A program made the translations under genes and the position numbers. Below, in pieces: positions 55,416 to 63,681 of a DNA stretch of 64,000 bases (position 1 is its first letter; every line of letters begins with the position of its first letter). Source of the DNA: JAAYTL01 sp031460505 (GTDB lineage: Bacteria > Bacillota > Clostridia > Tissierellales > Tissierellaceae); contig JAVKTT010000002.1 in assembly GCA_031460505.1 (NCBI GenBank), forward strand, positions 248,001 through 312,000. The letters run 5' to 3'. A model generated the notes under the pieces. That model was given only the letters and a program-made list of their open reading frames with translations, was not told where the DNA came from and did no database searches.

Positions 55416-55849
55416 TTATATTAATTTTGATTTCAATATTAAATTTTTACAATCCCCATAACCTAAGTCCCATAAAAATTATTATGCATTTCATCATTTA
55501 CTGCTTCCATTTGAATCAAGAATGCACCAAGTTCTTTTACCCTCTTCTCCAACTCTTTCATAAACAATGTTCCTATGCCCTTTCTTTGATATTTATGTGA
55601 GATTACTATTTCAATCAAGTTATAAGCCTTTCCATCATCATATTGTACGAAATATCCCATTGCAAATCCAATAATTGAATTATCATTGCTAAGAGTAAGA
55701 CCATATGAATCTTCTATTGTAACAACCTGATGTATTCTTTTATATACTGTTTCCTCTGTCCACTCTGCTCCCTCTTTTTCATTATAATATTCTATGTACA
55801 AAGGAACGACTTTCTCAATATCCGTTACTTTAAGTATGTTATATTCCAA
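55416..55849 (-). pseudogene. GNAT acetyltransferase gene with a C-terminal frameshift
   Basis: The frame from a TTG at 55849 gives 128 residues with acetyl-CoA motif HKYQRKGIGTLFMKELEKRV and then stops after HNNFYGT at 55463. One base added to the GGG after TTTTAT restores the normal ending: HNNFYG-DLGYGDCKNLILKSKLI, stop at 55416, 144 residues. The loss of one G in a G run is the simplest explanation. The acetyl-CoA site is intact, so a truncated product might fold. Confidence 0.75.
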
Positions 55850-55969
55850 ATCTTCTGCCCCTTTCTAATTCATATATATTTACTTTACTACACTTTATCT
55901 ACGGTTTTACGATATATAAAGATTGAAGATTGCGAAGTAACTTCCCTTTATATATTAAATCAAAGTTAC

Positions 55970-56614
55970 CTAGATTAATTTAATAATTTGATTATATCTA
56001 TCCTCTAAATTACTATTTTCTTTCCTAATAAAACATTTAAATCCACTATTCAAATACTCATTATAATGTTCTAAACCATTTATTTTTTCAATACATTGTT
56101 TAAAATTCTCTAAAGTAATCTCAGGATTTTCTGTTTTCATTATTTGCTCAAGGATAAATAATTTTTCTGGGTCTTTTCTATTAAAAAATTCATTTACAGA
56201 CATATACTGTGGTGATAATAAGATAGCCACATGATTATAATCTGATATTTTATGTAAAATATCCACAGGAATATTAGTATCAACAATAACCTTTTGATTT
56301 TTTGATAATTCTATTAAATCTTCAATTTCATAAGGAGTAATTTCAACTTGTCCCCCTGTAATCCACGCATCATATTCTTCTGGTGTTCGAGATACAAACT
56401 CATCCCAATTTTTCATAGTTTTAAAATAACATAAATTAGGACATTCTTTAGGTTTTATTTTAGCTAGAACTTTATCAAGATTGTAATTTTCACTACAAAA
56501 ATAAAGACCTAATCTATCTGATATCATCTTTACAATAGTTGATTTTCCAGCATAGGCAGTACCGTTGATAAAGTAAACATTATTTAATTTATATTTTATT
56601 TCCTCATAATTCAT
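55970..56614 (-). CDS. P-loop NTPase, small-molecule or nucleotide kinase-like
   Basis: A 214-residue protein with a Walker A motif NGTAYAGKST at about 17-26 (shikimate/adenylate-kinase-like) and a hydrophobic strand QKVIVDTNIP that could serve as Walker B. No further family signature is recognised. The frame opens at 56647, but the ATG at 56614 directly follows GAGAGG. The substrate is unknown. Confidence 0.7.
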   Translation of the reverse strand: MNYEEIKYKLNNVYFINGTAYAGKSTIVKMISDRLGLYFCSENYNLDKVLAKIKPKECPNLCYFKTMKNWDEFVSRTPEEYDAWITGGQVEITPYEIEDLIELSKNQKVIVDTNIPVDILHKISDYNHVAILLSPQYMSVNEFFNRKDPEKLFILEQIMKTENPEITLENFKQCIEKINGLEHYNEYLNSGFKCFIRKENSNLEDRYNQIIKLI

Positions 56615-56784
56615 AATTCCTCTCCCATTCAAATTACCATTTATCAAGTATTAAGTAAATAACTTTTGATTCGCATTTAATTACTGATGTACATTAATTA
56701 ATAATTATAAGTGCCTTTCCATTAGGTTGTATAGAATAGTAATATTGTTATTGAATAATAAATAGTGTACTCCTTGAATAGCTC

Positions 56785-57168
56785 TATACTTGATATACTA
56801 CTTCGAAGTCCTCAAAAACTATTGGCATATCATAAGTAAACTCATACCCTAACTGCTTTCCATCTGCTTCAAAAAAACGAACATGTCCATCAACCCAAGT
56901 ATCTAATTTGTCATCTTCGCCTTCACGCTTACAAATATCATAAGTTATGTCTGAAAATGGGATAATTGTTAGGATAATTCAATAAGCTACTTGATGTAGC
57001 CCTCTTTTTTCCCACCAACACCAGTCGTAATAGTTCATTAGCCCATTTCTCAGTTAGTTCAAAATGAAACACATCTGAATACCCTGTCGACTCATCCCTG
57101 TTTGTTTCCTTTAAAAATGTTCTCCAAAATGTATTAATTTTCTCTTGCAAAAATTTTTCATTCATCAT
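56785..57168 (-). pseudogene. ASCH-domain protein gene with an internal deletion
   Basis: The 5' part (57168 to 56938) encodes FWRTFLKETNRDESTGYSDVFHF and LVLVGKKRATSSSLLNY, the N-terminal half of an ASCH protein, then runs into foreign-frame residues and stops. In another frame the 3' part continues PFSDITYDICKREGEDD, TWVDGHVRFFEADGKQLGYEF and VFEDFEVVYQV to a stop at 56785. About 40 middle residues are missing, so a deletion with frameshift has inactivated the gene. GGAGG precedes the ATG. Confidence 0.8.
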
Positions 57169-57210
57169 TGCTCTACCTCCGTGAAAAGTCTATAGCTTAT
57201 CTATAATAAT

Positions 57211-57299
57211 TATTCTACTTGAATTCTGTAATTCCTTCTTTTTGTAAATAAAAAAGAGAGCCTATGCTCTCGACATCTAACTTGATTAATCATCTGCCT
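57211..57299. repeat. Repeat copy B (pairs with 52521-52612)
   Basis: Second copy of the roughly 90-base element, with the terminator hairpin and the ACTTGATTAATC end. Here it lies downstream of selO instead of the ABC-2 operon, 4.7 kb from copy A, in the same orientation. Confidence 0.75.
57249..57271 (-). terminator. Terminator after selO
   Basis: A six-base stem GAGAGC/GCTCTC (57256-57261 / 57266-57271) with a four-base loop and six T on the minus strand, inside repeat copy B. Confidence 0.8.
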
Positions 57300-57345
57300 A
57301 TTTAACATACAAGCAAACCCAACACATTGAATACTCAAATATCCA

Positions 57346-58824
57346 CTAAGTTCCACAGAATGTTCTATAGGGTTTATTAGACTTAGGAGGCAGTGTGGTA
57401 TATTCTTTTTGTTGTATTGAATATTCATAGGGGTTTGCTAGAACCTTTAGCAATTGATCCATTACACCATAATCCCCTCTAGTTACTGCTGCATCAAGAG
57501 CCTCTTCCACCCTGTGATTACGAGGAATTACAGCAGGGTTATTCTCTTTCATCAAATGTAATATATCCTCTTTTGATTTTTCTTCTTTATTTAGTCTAGA
57601 ATCCCATTTTTCTTTCCACAGCTTAAATTCATCACTAAGAAACAAATCATCTTCACATAAATCACCTAGGGTTAATGCTCTAAATGTGTTTGTAAAGTCT
57701 GATTTATATTTTTTCATAATACTTAGTAGTTCTACAATTATAGATTCATCCTCTGATTCTTCCTTTAACATGCCTAGTTTTTTTCTCATACCATTTTTCC
57801 ATAACTTATCATAGATTTGTGAAAAATCTGCAATTGCTTTATTGGCTATTTTTAATGCTTCATCTATATCATCATCAATAAGTGGTAATAATGTTTCTGC
57901 AAATCTAGATAAATTCCATACTGCAATTGTAGGTTGATTACCATAGGCATAACGACCATAGGTATCAATTGAACTAAATACTGTTTCTGGATCATAAGTA
58001 TCCATAAAGGCACAAGGGCCATAATCAATGGTTTCTCCACTTATTAACATATTATCTGTATTCATAACACCATGAATAAATCCTACCACTTGCCATTTCG
58101 CAACAAGTTTAGCTTGTCTTTTTATTACTTCTTTAAGGAATAATATATATTTATATTTCTCATTTTCTATACTTGGAAAATGTCTTTTTATAGTATAATC
58201 AGCTAATTCTTTTAAATCCTCTTCACTTCCATATTTAGATATATATTGAAATGTTCCAAACCTGATATGACTTTGAGCTACACGTGTTAATATTGCACCT
58301 GGTAATACAGTGTCTCTAATTATTTTCTCTCCTGTCGATACAACTGCTAAGCTTCTTGTAGTAGGAATCCCTAGACCATCCATTGCTTCACTTATTATAT
58401 ACTCCCGAAGCATTGGCCCTAAGGCAGCTCTTCCGTCTCCTCCCCTTGAGAATGGGGTCCTACCGGAACCTTTAAGCTGTATGTCGAATCTATTACCTCC
58501 AGGTGTAATATGCTCACCCAATAATAAAGCTCTGCCATCTCCAAGCATGGTGAAATAACCAAATTGATGACCGCTGTATGCTTGTGTAATTGGTAGAGCT
58601 CCTTTTGGAGCTATATTGCCAGCTAATACAGCAATTCCCTCAAGACTATTCAATGCTTTAATATTTAAACCTAAGGACTCTGCTAAGTCATTATTAAGAA
58701 CTACTAAACTTGGTGAAACAACAGGATTTAGATCCTGTTTGGTATAAAACTTTTCAGATAAACTAGCATAAGTATTATCAAAATTCCAACCTATGCTTTT
58801 TTCTTCTTTTTGATTTATATTCAT
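57346..58824 (-). CDS. selO: Protein adenylyltransferase SelO (YdiU family)
   Basis: A 492-residue SelO/YdiU pseudokinase that AMPylates proteins. Family segments: YSGHQFGYFTMLGDGRALLLGE (about 84-105), QLKGSGRTPFSRGGDGRA, GIPTTRSLAVV, then GVMNTDNMLISGETIDYGPCAFMD with the metal-binding N and D. It ends in FCGT, with cysteine in the conserved C-terminal motif. The ATG at 58824 is nine bases from AAGGA and is preferred to the ATG at 58833 that touches it. Confidence 0.95.
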   Translation of the reverse strand: MNINQKEEKSIGWNFDNTYASLSEKFYTKQDLNPVVSPSLVVLNNDLAESLGLNIKALNSLEGIAVLAGNIAPKGALPITQAYSGHQFGYFTMLGDGRALLLGEHITPGGNRFDIQLKGSGRTPFSRGGDGRAALGPMLREYIISEAMDGLGIPTTRSLAVVSTGEKIIRDTVLPGAILTRVAQSHIRFGTFQYISKYGSEEDLKELADYTIKRHFPSIENEKYKYILFLKEVIKRQAKLVAKWQVVGFIHGVMNTDNMLISGETIDYGPCAFMDTYDPETVFSSIDTYGRYAYGNQPTIAVWNLSRFAETLLPLIDDDIDEALKIANKAIADFSQIYDKLWKNGMRKKLGMLKEESEDESIIVELLSIMKKYKSDFTNTFRALTLGDLCEDDLFLSDEFKLWKEKWDSRLNKEEKSKEDILHLMKENNPAVIPRNHRVEEALDAAVTRGDYGVMDQLLKVLANPYEYSIQQKEYTTLPPKSNKPYRTFCGT

Positions 58825-58905
58825 TATTTTCATTCCTTTTTAAGTTTTAACATGTGTAATTTATTGTTTACTTATTTGTTAAAAGAAATCAAGGTAAAAT
58901 TAACC

Positions 58906-58933
58906 TAAAAATAGAGAGCATACGCTCTCTATT
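58906..58933 (-). terminator. Terminator after the ECF sigma/anti-sigma pair
   Basis: A perfect ten-base stem AATAGAGAGC/GCTCTCTATT (58910-58919 / 58924-58933) with a four-base loop and a short T tract on the minus strand. Confidence 0.8.
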
Positions 58934-58950
58934 GCATTGTTTAAATACAT

Positions 58951-60189
58951 TTAATCTAAATCTATGATCCAGTCACCTTTTAAAACTGTTGTAGGTGATT
59001 CAAAATATATTGAAAAGCTTCTTCCAACATCTCCTTTGTTTATAAATAGTTCCATATGCCCAGTTTCATCATTAGGACCTAATCCATATCCATTTATGCC
59101 TCCTACATTTATTGAGTCTATCATCTCATCTTCTAATGAGTTAATTTTGAAACTAATTACTATAGAGTCATCTTGGGATTTTGCATTAATTACTTTTATA
59201 TTAAATTCACCTAATGTTAACACTTTATCTATGCTTTGCACTTCTCCATCTTTTGGTGCTTTAATCTTAACCTTTTCAGTTTTTGCATCTGGATATCTTA
59301 TTTTTACATAAGGTAATACAAGCTTTAATCCTTCTTGATTTTCAATATCAAAGTAAAAATCTGACATCAAATTTCCAAAGGAAGAAGGTATATCTGGATA
59401 TGTTTTATTACCCTCTATATCTAAAATATACATACTTTTTTCTATATCTAATGTTTGACCAAGCCATAAACTATTTTCAAATGGATAATCTTCTACTACT
59501 CTTCCTTCTGATTGATTTAATAAACTTATCATCAACCTATCTTTTAAAGGTTTCTTAATTGCAACTATACTTATCCCTTTGTTAGTTGTATTGCTACCTA
59601 ATTGTAAGAAATCTTCTACTTCTTTAGTGTTTTCTAATGTAAACGGAACTTCTATATCCCTTAATAACAATGAATAGTTCTTATGCTCATCTTCTACTTC
59701 AAAATAATAGTCGCCTTGCCAAAAGTCTCCTCCACCTGATCTATCCCATCTATTTGAAGGAATAATATTGCCATCCCCATCCTTTATGAGAACATCAATA
59801 TTTTCTATTGGCTCAAAGTTACTCTCAATTGAAATGTTCAAGTTTTTATTCAATTTTGATGCTGCAGTAATTTTAAGGTAAATACCATCTTCTTCGTATA
59901 ATACCTTATCTTGAAGGGCTAATACTTTCCCTTCTTCTACTTCTACCAATACATTGTAGCCCGGAACATATTGTAGTGCTTTTCTTATGGCTGCTTCTAC
60001 TCTATCAAATCCTATAACTGACATTGAACCAATAATAATAGCTAAAGATGCAGCTACGGCTATAAAAGTTTTTCTAGTTTTTCTATTTCTTAGTTCTTTT
60101 TCGGCTATATTAAAGCCTAACTCTATGGAATTATCTAATTCATCAGGGATAGGAATATTATTAAATATATCTTTTAAGTTATTATTCAT
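58951..60189 (-). CDS. DUF4179-domain membrane protein, probable anti-sigma factor
   Basis: A 412-residue bitopic protein: a short acidic cytoplasmic N-terminus (about 1-38), one membrane helix (about 41-61), then a DUF4179 domain and a long extracytoplasmic beta-rich part. Proteins of this type are encoded next to ECF sigma factors and are taken to be their anti-sigma factors. Its ATG overlaps the sigma gene stop (ATGA), which fits a sigma/anti-sigma pair. The signal sensed is unknown. Confidence 0.85.
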   Translation of the reverse strand: MNNNLKDIFNNIPIPDELDNSIELGFNIAEKELRNRKTRKTFIAVAASLAIIIGSMSVIGFDRVEAAIRKALQYVPGYNVLVEVEEGKVLALQDKVLYEEDGIYLKITAASKLNKNLNISIESNFEPIENIDVLIKDGDGNIIPSNRWDRSGGGDFWQGDYYFEVEDEHKNYSLLLRDIEVPFTLENTKEVEDFLQLGSNTTNKGISIVAIKKPLKDRLMISLLNQSEGRVVEDYPFENSLWLGQTLDIEKSMYILDIEGNKTYPDIPSSFGNLMSDFYFDIENQEGLKLVLPYVKIRYPDAKTEKVKIKAPKDGEVQSIDKVLTLGEFNIKVINAKSQDDSIVISFKINSLEDEMIDSINVGGINGYGLGPNDETGHMELFINKGDVGRSFSIYFESPTTVLKGDWIIDLD

Positions 60190-60668
60190 ATCAATTCCTC
60201 CTCTAGCTTTAGTTTTTCTAAAGCTCTATAATACCTACTTTTGACTGTGCTTATGGATGTTTTCAGTTCCTCAGAAATCATTTCAAAGGTATACTCGAAA
60301 TATACTTTTAAAACAATAATATTCTTTTCATCAATGGATAAACTCTTTAAATCATCAATAAACATAGAAAGATTTTCTTTATCATCTATTTGATTCATGT
60401 CTAGTAATGTTAGGTCATCTACTAATATTGGTTTATTTTTCTTAAGAAAATCTTTCGATTTATTTACCGCAATAGTCAAAATCCATGATTTAAATCTACT
60501 TTTATCTTTGATTTTATCCTTTGAAATATAAGCTTGATATGCTGTCTCTTGTACTATATCTAAGGCATCATTCTGATTGTTTACAAAGGTATATGCAAGC
60601 CTATAAATATCAGCTTTATAGTTATTAAATAATTCTTCAAATTCATTTTTATTTATTTTGATTTTAAT
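60186..60668 (-). CDS. ECF RNA polymerase sigma factor (unusual start)
   Basis: The protein has sigma region 2 (FEELFNNYKADIYRLAYTFVNNQNDALDIVQETAYQAY) and region 4 (LKVYFEYTFEMISEELKTSISTVKSRYYRALEKLK), an ECF factor of about 160 residues. The only in-frame ATG (60728) lies within the apparent promoter and has no RBS. A TGGGGGTG Shine-Dalgarno at 60670-60677 is followed by ATT (60668) and ATC (60662), with no ATG, GTG or TTG in frame, so a rare start codon is likely. The anti-sigma gene overlaps its stop. Confidence 0.85.
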   Translation of the reverse strand: MKIKINKNEFEELFNNYKADIYRLAYTFVNNQNDALDIVQETAYQAYISKDKIKDKSRFKSWILTIAVNKSKDFLKKNKPILVDDLTLLDMNQIDDKENLSMFIDDLKSLSIDEKNIIVLKVYFEYTFEMISEELKTSISTVKSRYYRALEKLKLEEELI

Positions 60669-60700
60669 ACACCCCCACTGAGAAGATCTTCTATATATAA

Positions 60701-60727
60701 GACGAATTGAAGGCAAAAAAAGTTTCA
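60701..60727 (-). promoter_or_regulatory. ECF-type promoter of the sigma/anti-sigma operon
   Basis: TGAAAC (60722-60727) and CGTC (60701-60704) on the minus strand are separated by 17 bases. SigW/SigX-type ECF promoters in Firmicutes have TGAAAC, about 16 bases, then CGTA/CGTC. This suggests that the ECF factor drives its own operon. Confidence 0.65.
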
Positions 60728-60752
60728 TTAGTTTTAAAATATAAATAATAAA

Positions 60753-61553
60753 TTATAAATACCTTAAATATCTTTCAGGATTATTTAAGAATTCTTTAGT
60801 TATATTTACATGCTCTAAATCATTATAATTTACTTCCTTTATAGGGTTTTCATCAAAAGAAATAATCGTAGCCTCAGGAATAGCCATTAATATAGGTGAA
60901 TGAGTAGCTATAATAAATTGAGCATCTTTCTTTACCATTTCTTTTATCATAGATATAAGGGCAAGTTGTTTAGTAGGTGATAAAGGTGTCTCTGGTTCAT
61001 CTAATAAATATAATCCATTGGGTTGAAATCTAGTTTGAAATAAATCTAAAAAGCTCTCTCCATGTGACCTTGTCTCCATTCCTTCACCATATTGCTCGTT
61101 TAATTCATATAGTGATCTCTTGTAGGGAATCCTAGCTAAATCCTTAGCATAATTAGATCTATTAACATAATCATTATCTATGTTTACTAATTCTTCTTCT
61201 AGCTCAGATTTAATTTCAGTAATTTTCCTTGCATATGATATAAAATCTTCAGCCCTTAAGAAAAAGCCTTTTTTTGTTCTTATATTCCACGTAAGATTTA
61301 AATTCCTTGATAATTCTCTAGCTGATTCTAAAGACTTATCATAATTAACAGAATCTCTGCCTATAGTTATGGAACCTACTGCTGCAGCAATTCCTTCTAT
61401 TAAGGTAGATTTTCCTGTACCGTTTTCTCCTACAAAGATTGTTACAGCTGTTTTAAATTCCATTTCATCAAAATACTTAAACAACTGAATATTAAAAGGA
61501 TATTTATCTTCGTTTATGGTTTTTTTTAATTTAATTGATTTTAAATGCATCAT
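60753..61553 (-). CDS. AAA/ABC-type ATPase (RecF/SMC-like, single protein)
   Basis: A 266-residue ATPase with Walker A VGENGTGKST (41-50), a signature-like SHGESFLDLF, Walker B LYLLDEPETPLS and an IIATHSPILMA switch segment. This is the OLD/RloC-like and YbbL-like single-domain ABC ATPase plan, lacking a nuclease domain. It has no partner gene with it, so a role in defence or DNA repair cannot be claimed. The ATG at 61553 is well spaced from AAAGG. Confidence 0.8.
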   Translation of the reverse strand: MMHLKSIKLKKTINEDKYPFNIQLFKYFDEMEFKTAVTIFVGENGTGKSTLIEGIAAAVGSITIGRDSVNYDKSLESARELSRNLNLTWNIRTKKGFFLRAEDFISYARKITEIKSELEEELVNIDNDYVNRSNYAKDLARIPYKRSLYELNEQYGEGMETRSHGESFLDLFQTRFQPNGLYLLDEPETPLSPTKQLALISMIKEMVKKDAQFIIATHSPILMAIPEATIISFDENPIKEVNYNDLEHVNITKEFLNNPERYLRYL

Positions 61554-61692
61554 ACTCAACCTTTCTAGTTTTCAATTCTGTACACAACAATAAGCCACAA
61601 TTGCAGTAGCCTTTCTCATCGATTTTGGTTCTCATAACTTAATTATACTATAAATATAGCTAAACTCCTTCTTTTATAAATGTTACTTTAAA

Positions 61693-61728
61693 ATAAAAAA
61701 ACTAGCAGATTATCTCAAATCTACTAGT
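61693..61728 (-). terminator. Terminator after the UPF0316 gene
   Basis: An 11-base stem with one mismatch (61701-61711 / 61718-61728), six-base loop and six or more T on the minus strand. Confidence 0.85.
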
Positions 61729-61737
61729 TCTAATTTT

Positions 61738-62280
61738 CTATGACCCATTTAATATTCTTGTAGTTGTAATTTTTCCATCTACTTTATTTAATGTCTTAAC
61801 CTTTAATGTTGGATTGAATACGCCAAATTCTTCAAAAATAGATTCAAGAATTTTAAATTCTTTCCTTTTGATTATAACTTCTATTTGATATCTTTTTTCT
61901 TCGTTATTTCCACCAACAATAAAATTATTTACAGTATATCCTGTTTCTCTAAGTCTTTTAGATATTCCATGTACCTTATCTTTATTATTTAAAAATAAGT
62001 CTACCTCTAATATTCCAAGTGCCAATCTATCCTCAATTTTACCTCCAATGAAAGTACCCGCTGTCCTACCTAATGCGTAAGCAATTGTAAATTGTATACC
62101 ATCCCCACTTGTTACCTTGCTAATAGTTGTTGCAAAGATCATTGCATCTGCAAACACCAATAGATACACTGGATTCATTATCTTTTTAGACATTAATATT
62201 GTCTTTAATGTTGCTAATACATTTGTAAAAGCAGTTATTAAAAAGAATCCAATAAGCGCTAATATAATATTTGTGTTCAT
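61738..62280 (-). CDS. UPF0316 (DUF2179/DUF5698) membrane protein, YebE-like
   Basis: A 180-residue protein with three membrane helices in the first ~90 residues and a C-terminal DUF2179-type domain (about 95-175). Features match the UPF0316/YebE family (VLATLKTILMSKK, AYALGRTAGTFIGGKIEDRLALGILEVDLF). The function is unknown; DUF2179 domains may bind small ligands. AGAAGGAGATGG precedes the ATG at 62280. It is transcribed through a long structured leader. Confidence 0.88.
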   Translation of the reverse strand: MNTNIILALIGFFLITAFTNVLATLKTILMSKKIMNPVYLLVFADAMIFATTISKVTSGDGIQFTIAYALGRTAGTFIGGKIEDRLALGILEVDLFLNNKDKVHGISKRLRETGYTVNNFIVGGNNEEKRYQIEVIIKRKEFKILESIFEEFGVFNPTLKVKTLNKVDGKITTTRILNGS

Positions 62281-62311
62281 AAAACCATCTCCTTCTAAAT
62301 CTATATACAAT

Positions 62312-62341
62312 AAAAAACTAACATACAAATTGTATGCTAGT
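62312..62341 (-). terminator. Second terminator-like hairpin in the UPF0316 leader
   Basis: A near-perfect palindrome (62317-62341) followed by six T on the minus strand. It lies between the promoter and the start of the UPF0316 gene, so it would have to be read through or regulated. Confidence 0.65.
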
Positions 62342-62396
62342 CAGTAAATAATTAGTCCGTTTTTATTTAAATATTCATATTTAAAGTTTATGATTG

Positions 62397-62424
62397 AAAA
62401 AATCTGATCCCCTTTGGGGCGGAT
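62397..62424 (-). terminator. First terminator-like hairpin in the UPF0316 leader
   Basis: CCCC (62409-62412) pairs with GGGG (62416-62419) around a three-base loop; ATC/GAT pairing extends the stem. Six T follow on the minus strand. It would stop transcripts from the acetyltransferase genes upstream as well as the UPF0316 transcript itself. Confidence 0.6.
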
Positions 62425-62501
62425 AAGTATAAAAACCATAAGAATTTCAAAATAACATTTCAAATATATGATAAATCTCTAATTATTAATCTAACTTATC
62501 A

Positions 62502-62530
62502 ATTATAGCACATAATTAGATAAATATCAA
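62502..62530 (-). promoter_or_regulatory. Sigma-A promoter for the UPF0316 gene
   Basis: TTGATA (62525-62530) and a perfect TATAAT (62502-62507) are separated by exactly 17 bases on the minus strand. Transcription would begin near 62495, giving a leader of about 215 bases. The -35 overlaps the stop codon of the acetyltransferase gene. Confidence 0.7.
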
Positions 62531-63075
62531 TCAGTACCTATTACCTTTTCCATAAAAATTATATCATGGTTATTACCTTGGTCATCTGTCCAAAAGTCTT
62601 TTACTCTTTCAATTTCCTTAAATCCGAGTTTTCTATAGAGTTTATATGCTCTGATATTATCATGGATAGTGTCTATTTCTATTTTATTTAGGTAAAACTC
62701 TGAAGCTAAATAATCAATAAAGAGAGATAAAGATTCTTCTCCTAGGCCCTTTCCTTGATAGTTAGTTTCTGATATTTTTATTGCAATTCGACACTTCTTA
62801 TTTTTCAAATCAAGTTCTCCATATTGAAGCTCACCGATTTCCTTACCCGTTTTAATATCTAAAATAATAAACATTCTGCTTTCTAAAATAGTATCATTAT
62901 TAAATTGCTCTTTAAATCTTGAAAGAAGACTAGATTCAGTAACACCCATGCCATTTATAAATCCCATATCTTTCATTATTGAGCCATCATTCCACCATTT
63001 AGCTACAATTGGGATATCCGAACATCTTAACTGCCGCACCTGTATTCTATTAGATTCAATGATTATATCCTTCAT
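62527..63075 (-). CDS. GNAT family N-acetyltransferase (aminoglycoside 6'-type fold)
   Basis: A 182-residue GNAT protein with IQVRQLRCSDIPIVAKWWND at the N-terminus and ISETNYQGKGLGEESLSLFIDYL as acetyl-CoA motif; IHDNIRAYKLYRKLGFKEIERVKDFW follows. It resembles RimJ/AAC(6')-like acetyltransferases, but a substrate cannot be given. The open frame reaches 63123; the ATG at 63075 follows AGGGGGTAA and is preferred. Confidence 0.85.
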   Translation of the reverse strand: MKDIIIESNRIQVRQLRCSDIPIVAKWWNDGSIMKDMGFINGMGVTESSLLSRFKEQFNNDTILESRMFIILDIKTGKEIGELQYGELDLKNKKCRIAIKISETNYQGKGLGEESLSLFIDYLASEFYLNKIEIDTIHDNIRAYKLYRKLGFKEIERVKDFWTDDQGNNHDIIFMEKVIGTD

Positions 63076-63100
63076 AGTTACCCCCTGATAAAAATATTTT

Positions 63101-63628
63101 TTATACCCTGAATACCATTTCAATCCTCACTTCTTTTTTATCTACATCATCATTACTATAACAACTTAAATCAATGCCATTTATTATAAATCCGCTCTTT
63201 AAGTAAAAACTTATAGCTTTAAAATTGCAGCTTTGAGTCTCAAGGATAATTTCCCTTAGTCCATCACTTTTAGCTATTTCCTTAGCTTTATTCATAAGTA
63301 TAGATCCGTAGCCTAAATTTCTATATTCATCTAGAATTAATAGTTCAGTAATTCTTAACCTATTACTCCAAGACTCTCTATCAACTTCCAAATAACCTAA
63401 TGATTTTCCCTCTTTTCTAAGTTCGAAAGCTGAAGGATTTTCAAGCCAATCTTCATATAGTTTCGATGTAAAGCTTTTAAATACCTCTTCATCGAATTTC
63501 TTTTTAACAAATTTAATAGAAAACAACTCACTTTTATTAAATTCCACATCATAATAGTAATTAGTTGTATAATTAAATATTAAAGGAAAGTCTTTAAAAT
63601 CTGTTTTATCTAGCAATACAATTTCCAT
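63101..63628 (-). CDS. GNAT family N-acetyltransferase
   Basis: A 175-residue GNAT protein with LLILDEYRNLGYGSILMNKAKEIAKSDGLREIILETQSCNFKAISFYLKSGF as motif A/B and the start MEIVLLDKTDFKDFPLIFNY. This matches a group of small acetyltransferases in Clostridia of unknown substrate. It is followed 25 bases later by another acetyltransferase gene, probably in one operon. Confidence 0.87.
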   Translation of the reverse strand: MEIVLLDKTDFKDFPLIFNYTTNYYYDVEFNKSELFSIKFVKKKFDEEVFKSFTSKLYEDWLENPSAFELRKEGKSLGYLEVDRESWSNRLRITELLILDEYRNLGYGSILMNKAKEIAKSDGLREIILETQSCNFKAISFYLKSGFIINGIDLSCYSNDDVDKKEVRIEMVFRV

Positions 63629-63681
63629 ATTATTTACTCACCCCTTACTATAATATCCTTCATTGTATATTTTCTAAGGCA

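Noticed and set aside
57210..57428. 72-residue minus-strand frame overlapping the end of selO
   Set aside because: It is out of frame with selO, covers its conserved C-terminus and then repeat copy B; no RBS.
60753..61553. OLD/RloC-type defence ATPase
   Set aside because: No nuclease domain and no partner gene (such as a UvrD-like helicase) is present; only an ATPase can be supported.
62339..62500. Known riboswitch class (fluoride, guanidine, ZTP, PreQ1) in the UPF0316 leader
   Set aside because: The CCCC-AAA-GGGG hairpin alone does not match the conserved parts of any of these; kept only as an unassigned leader.
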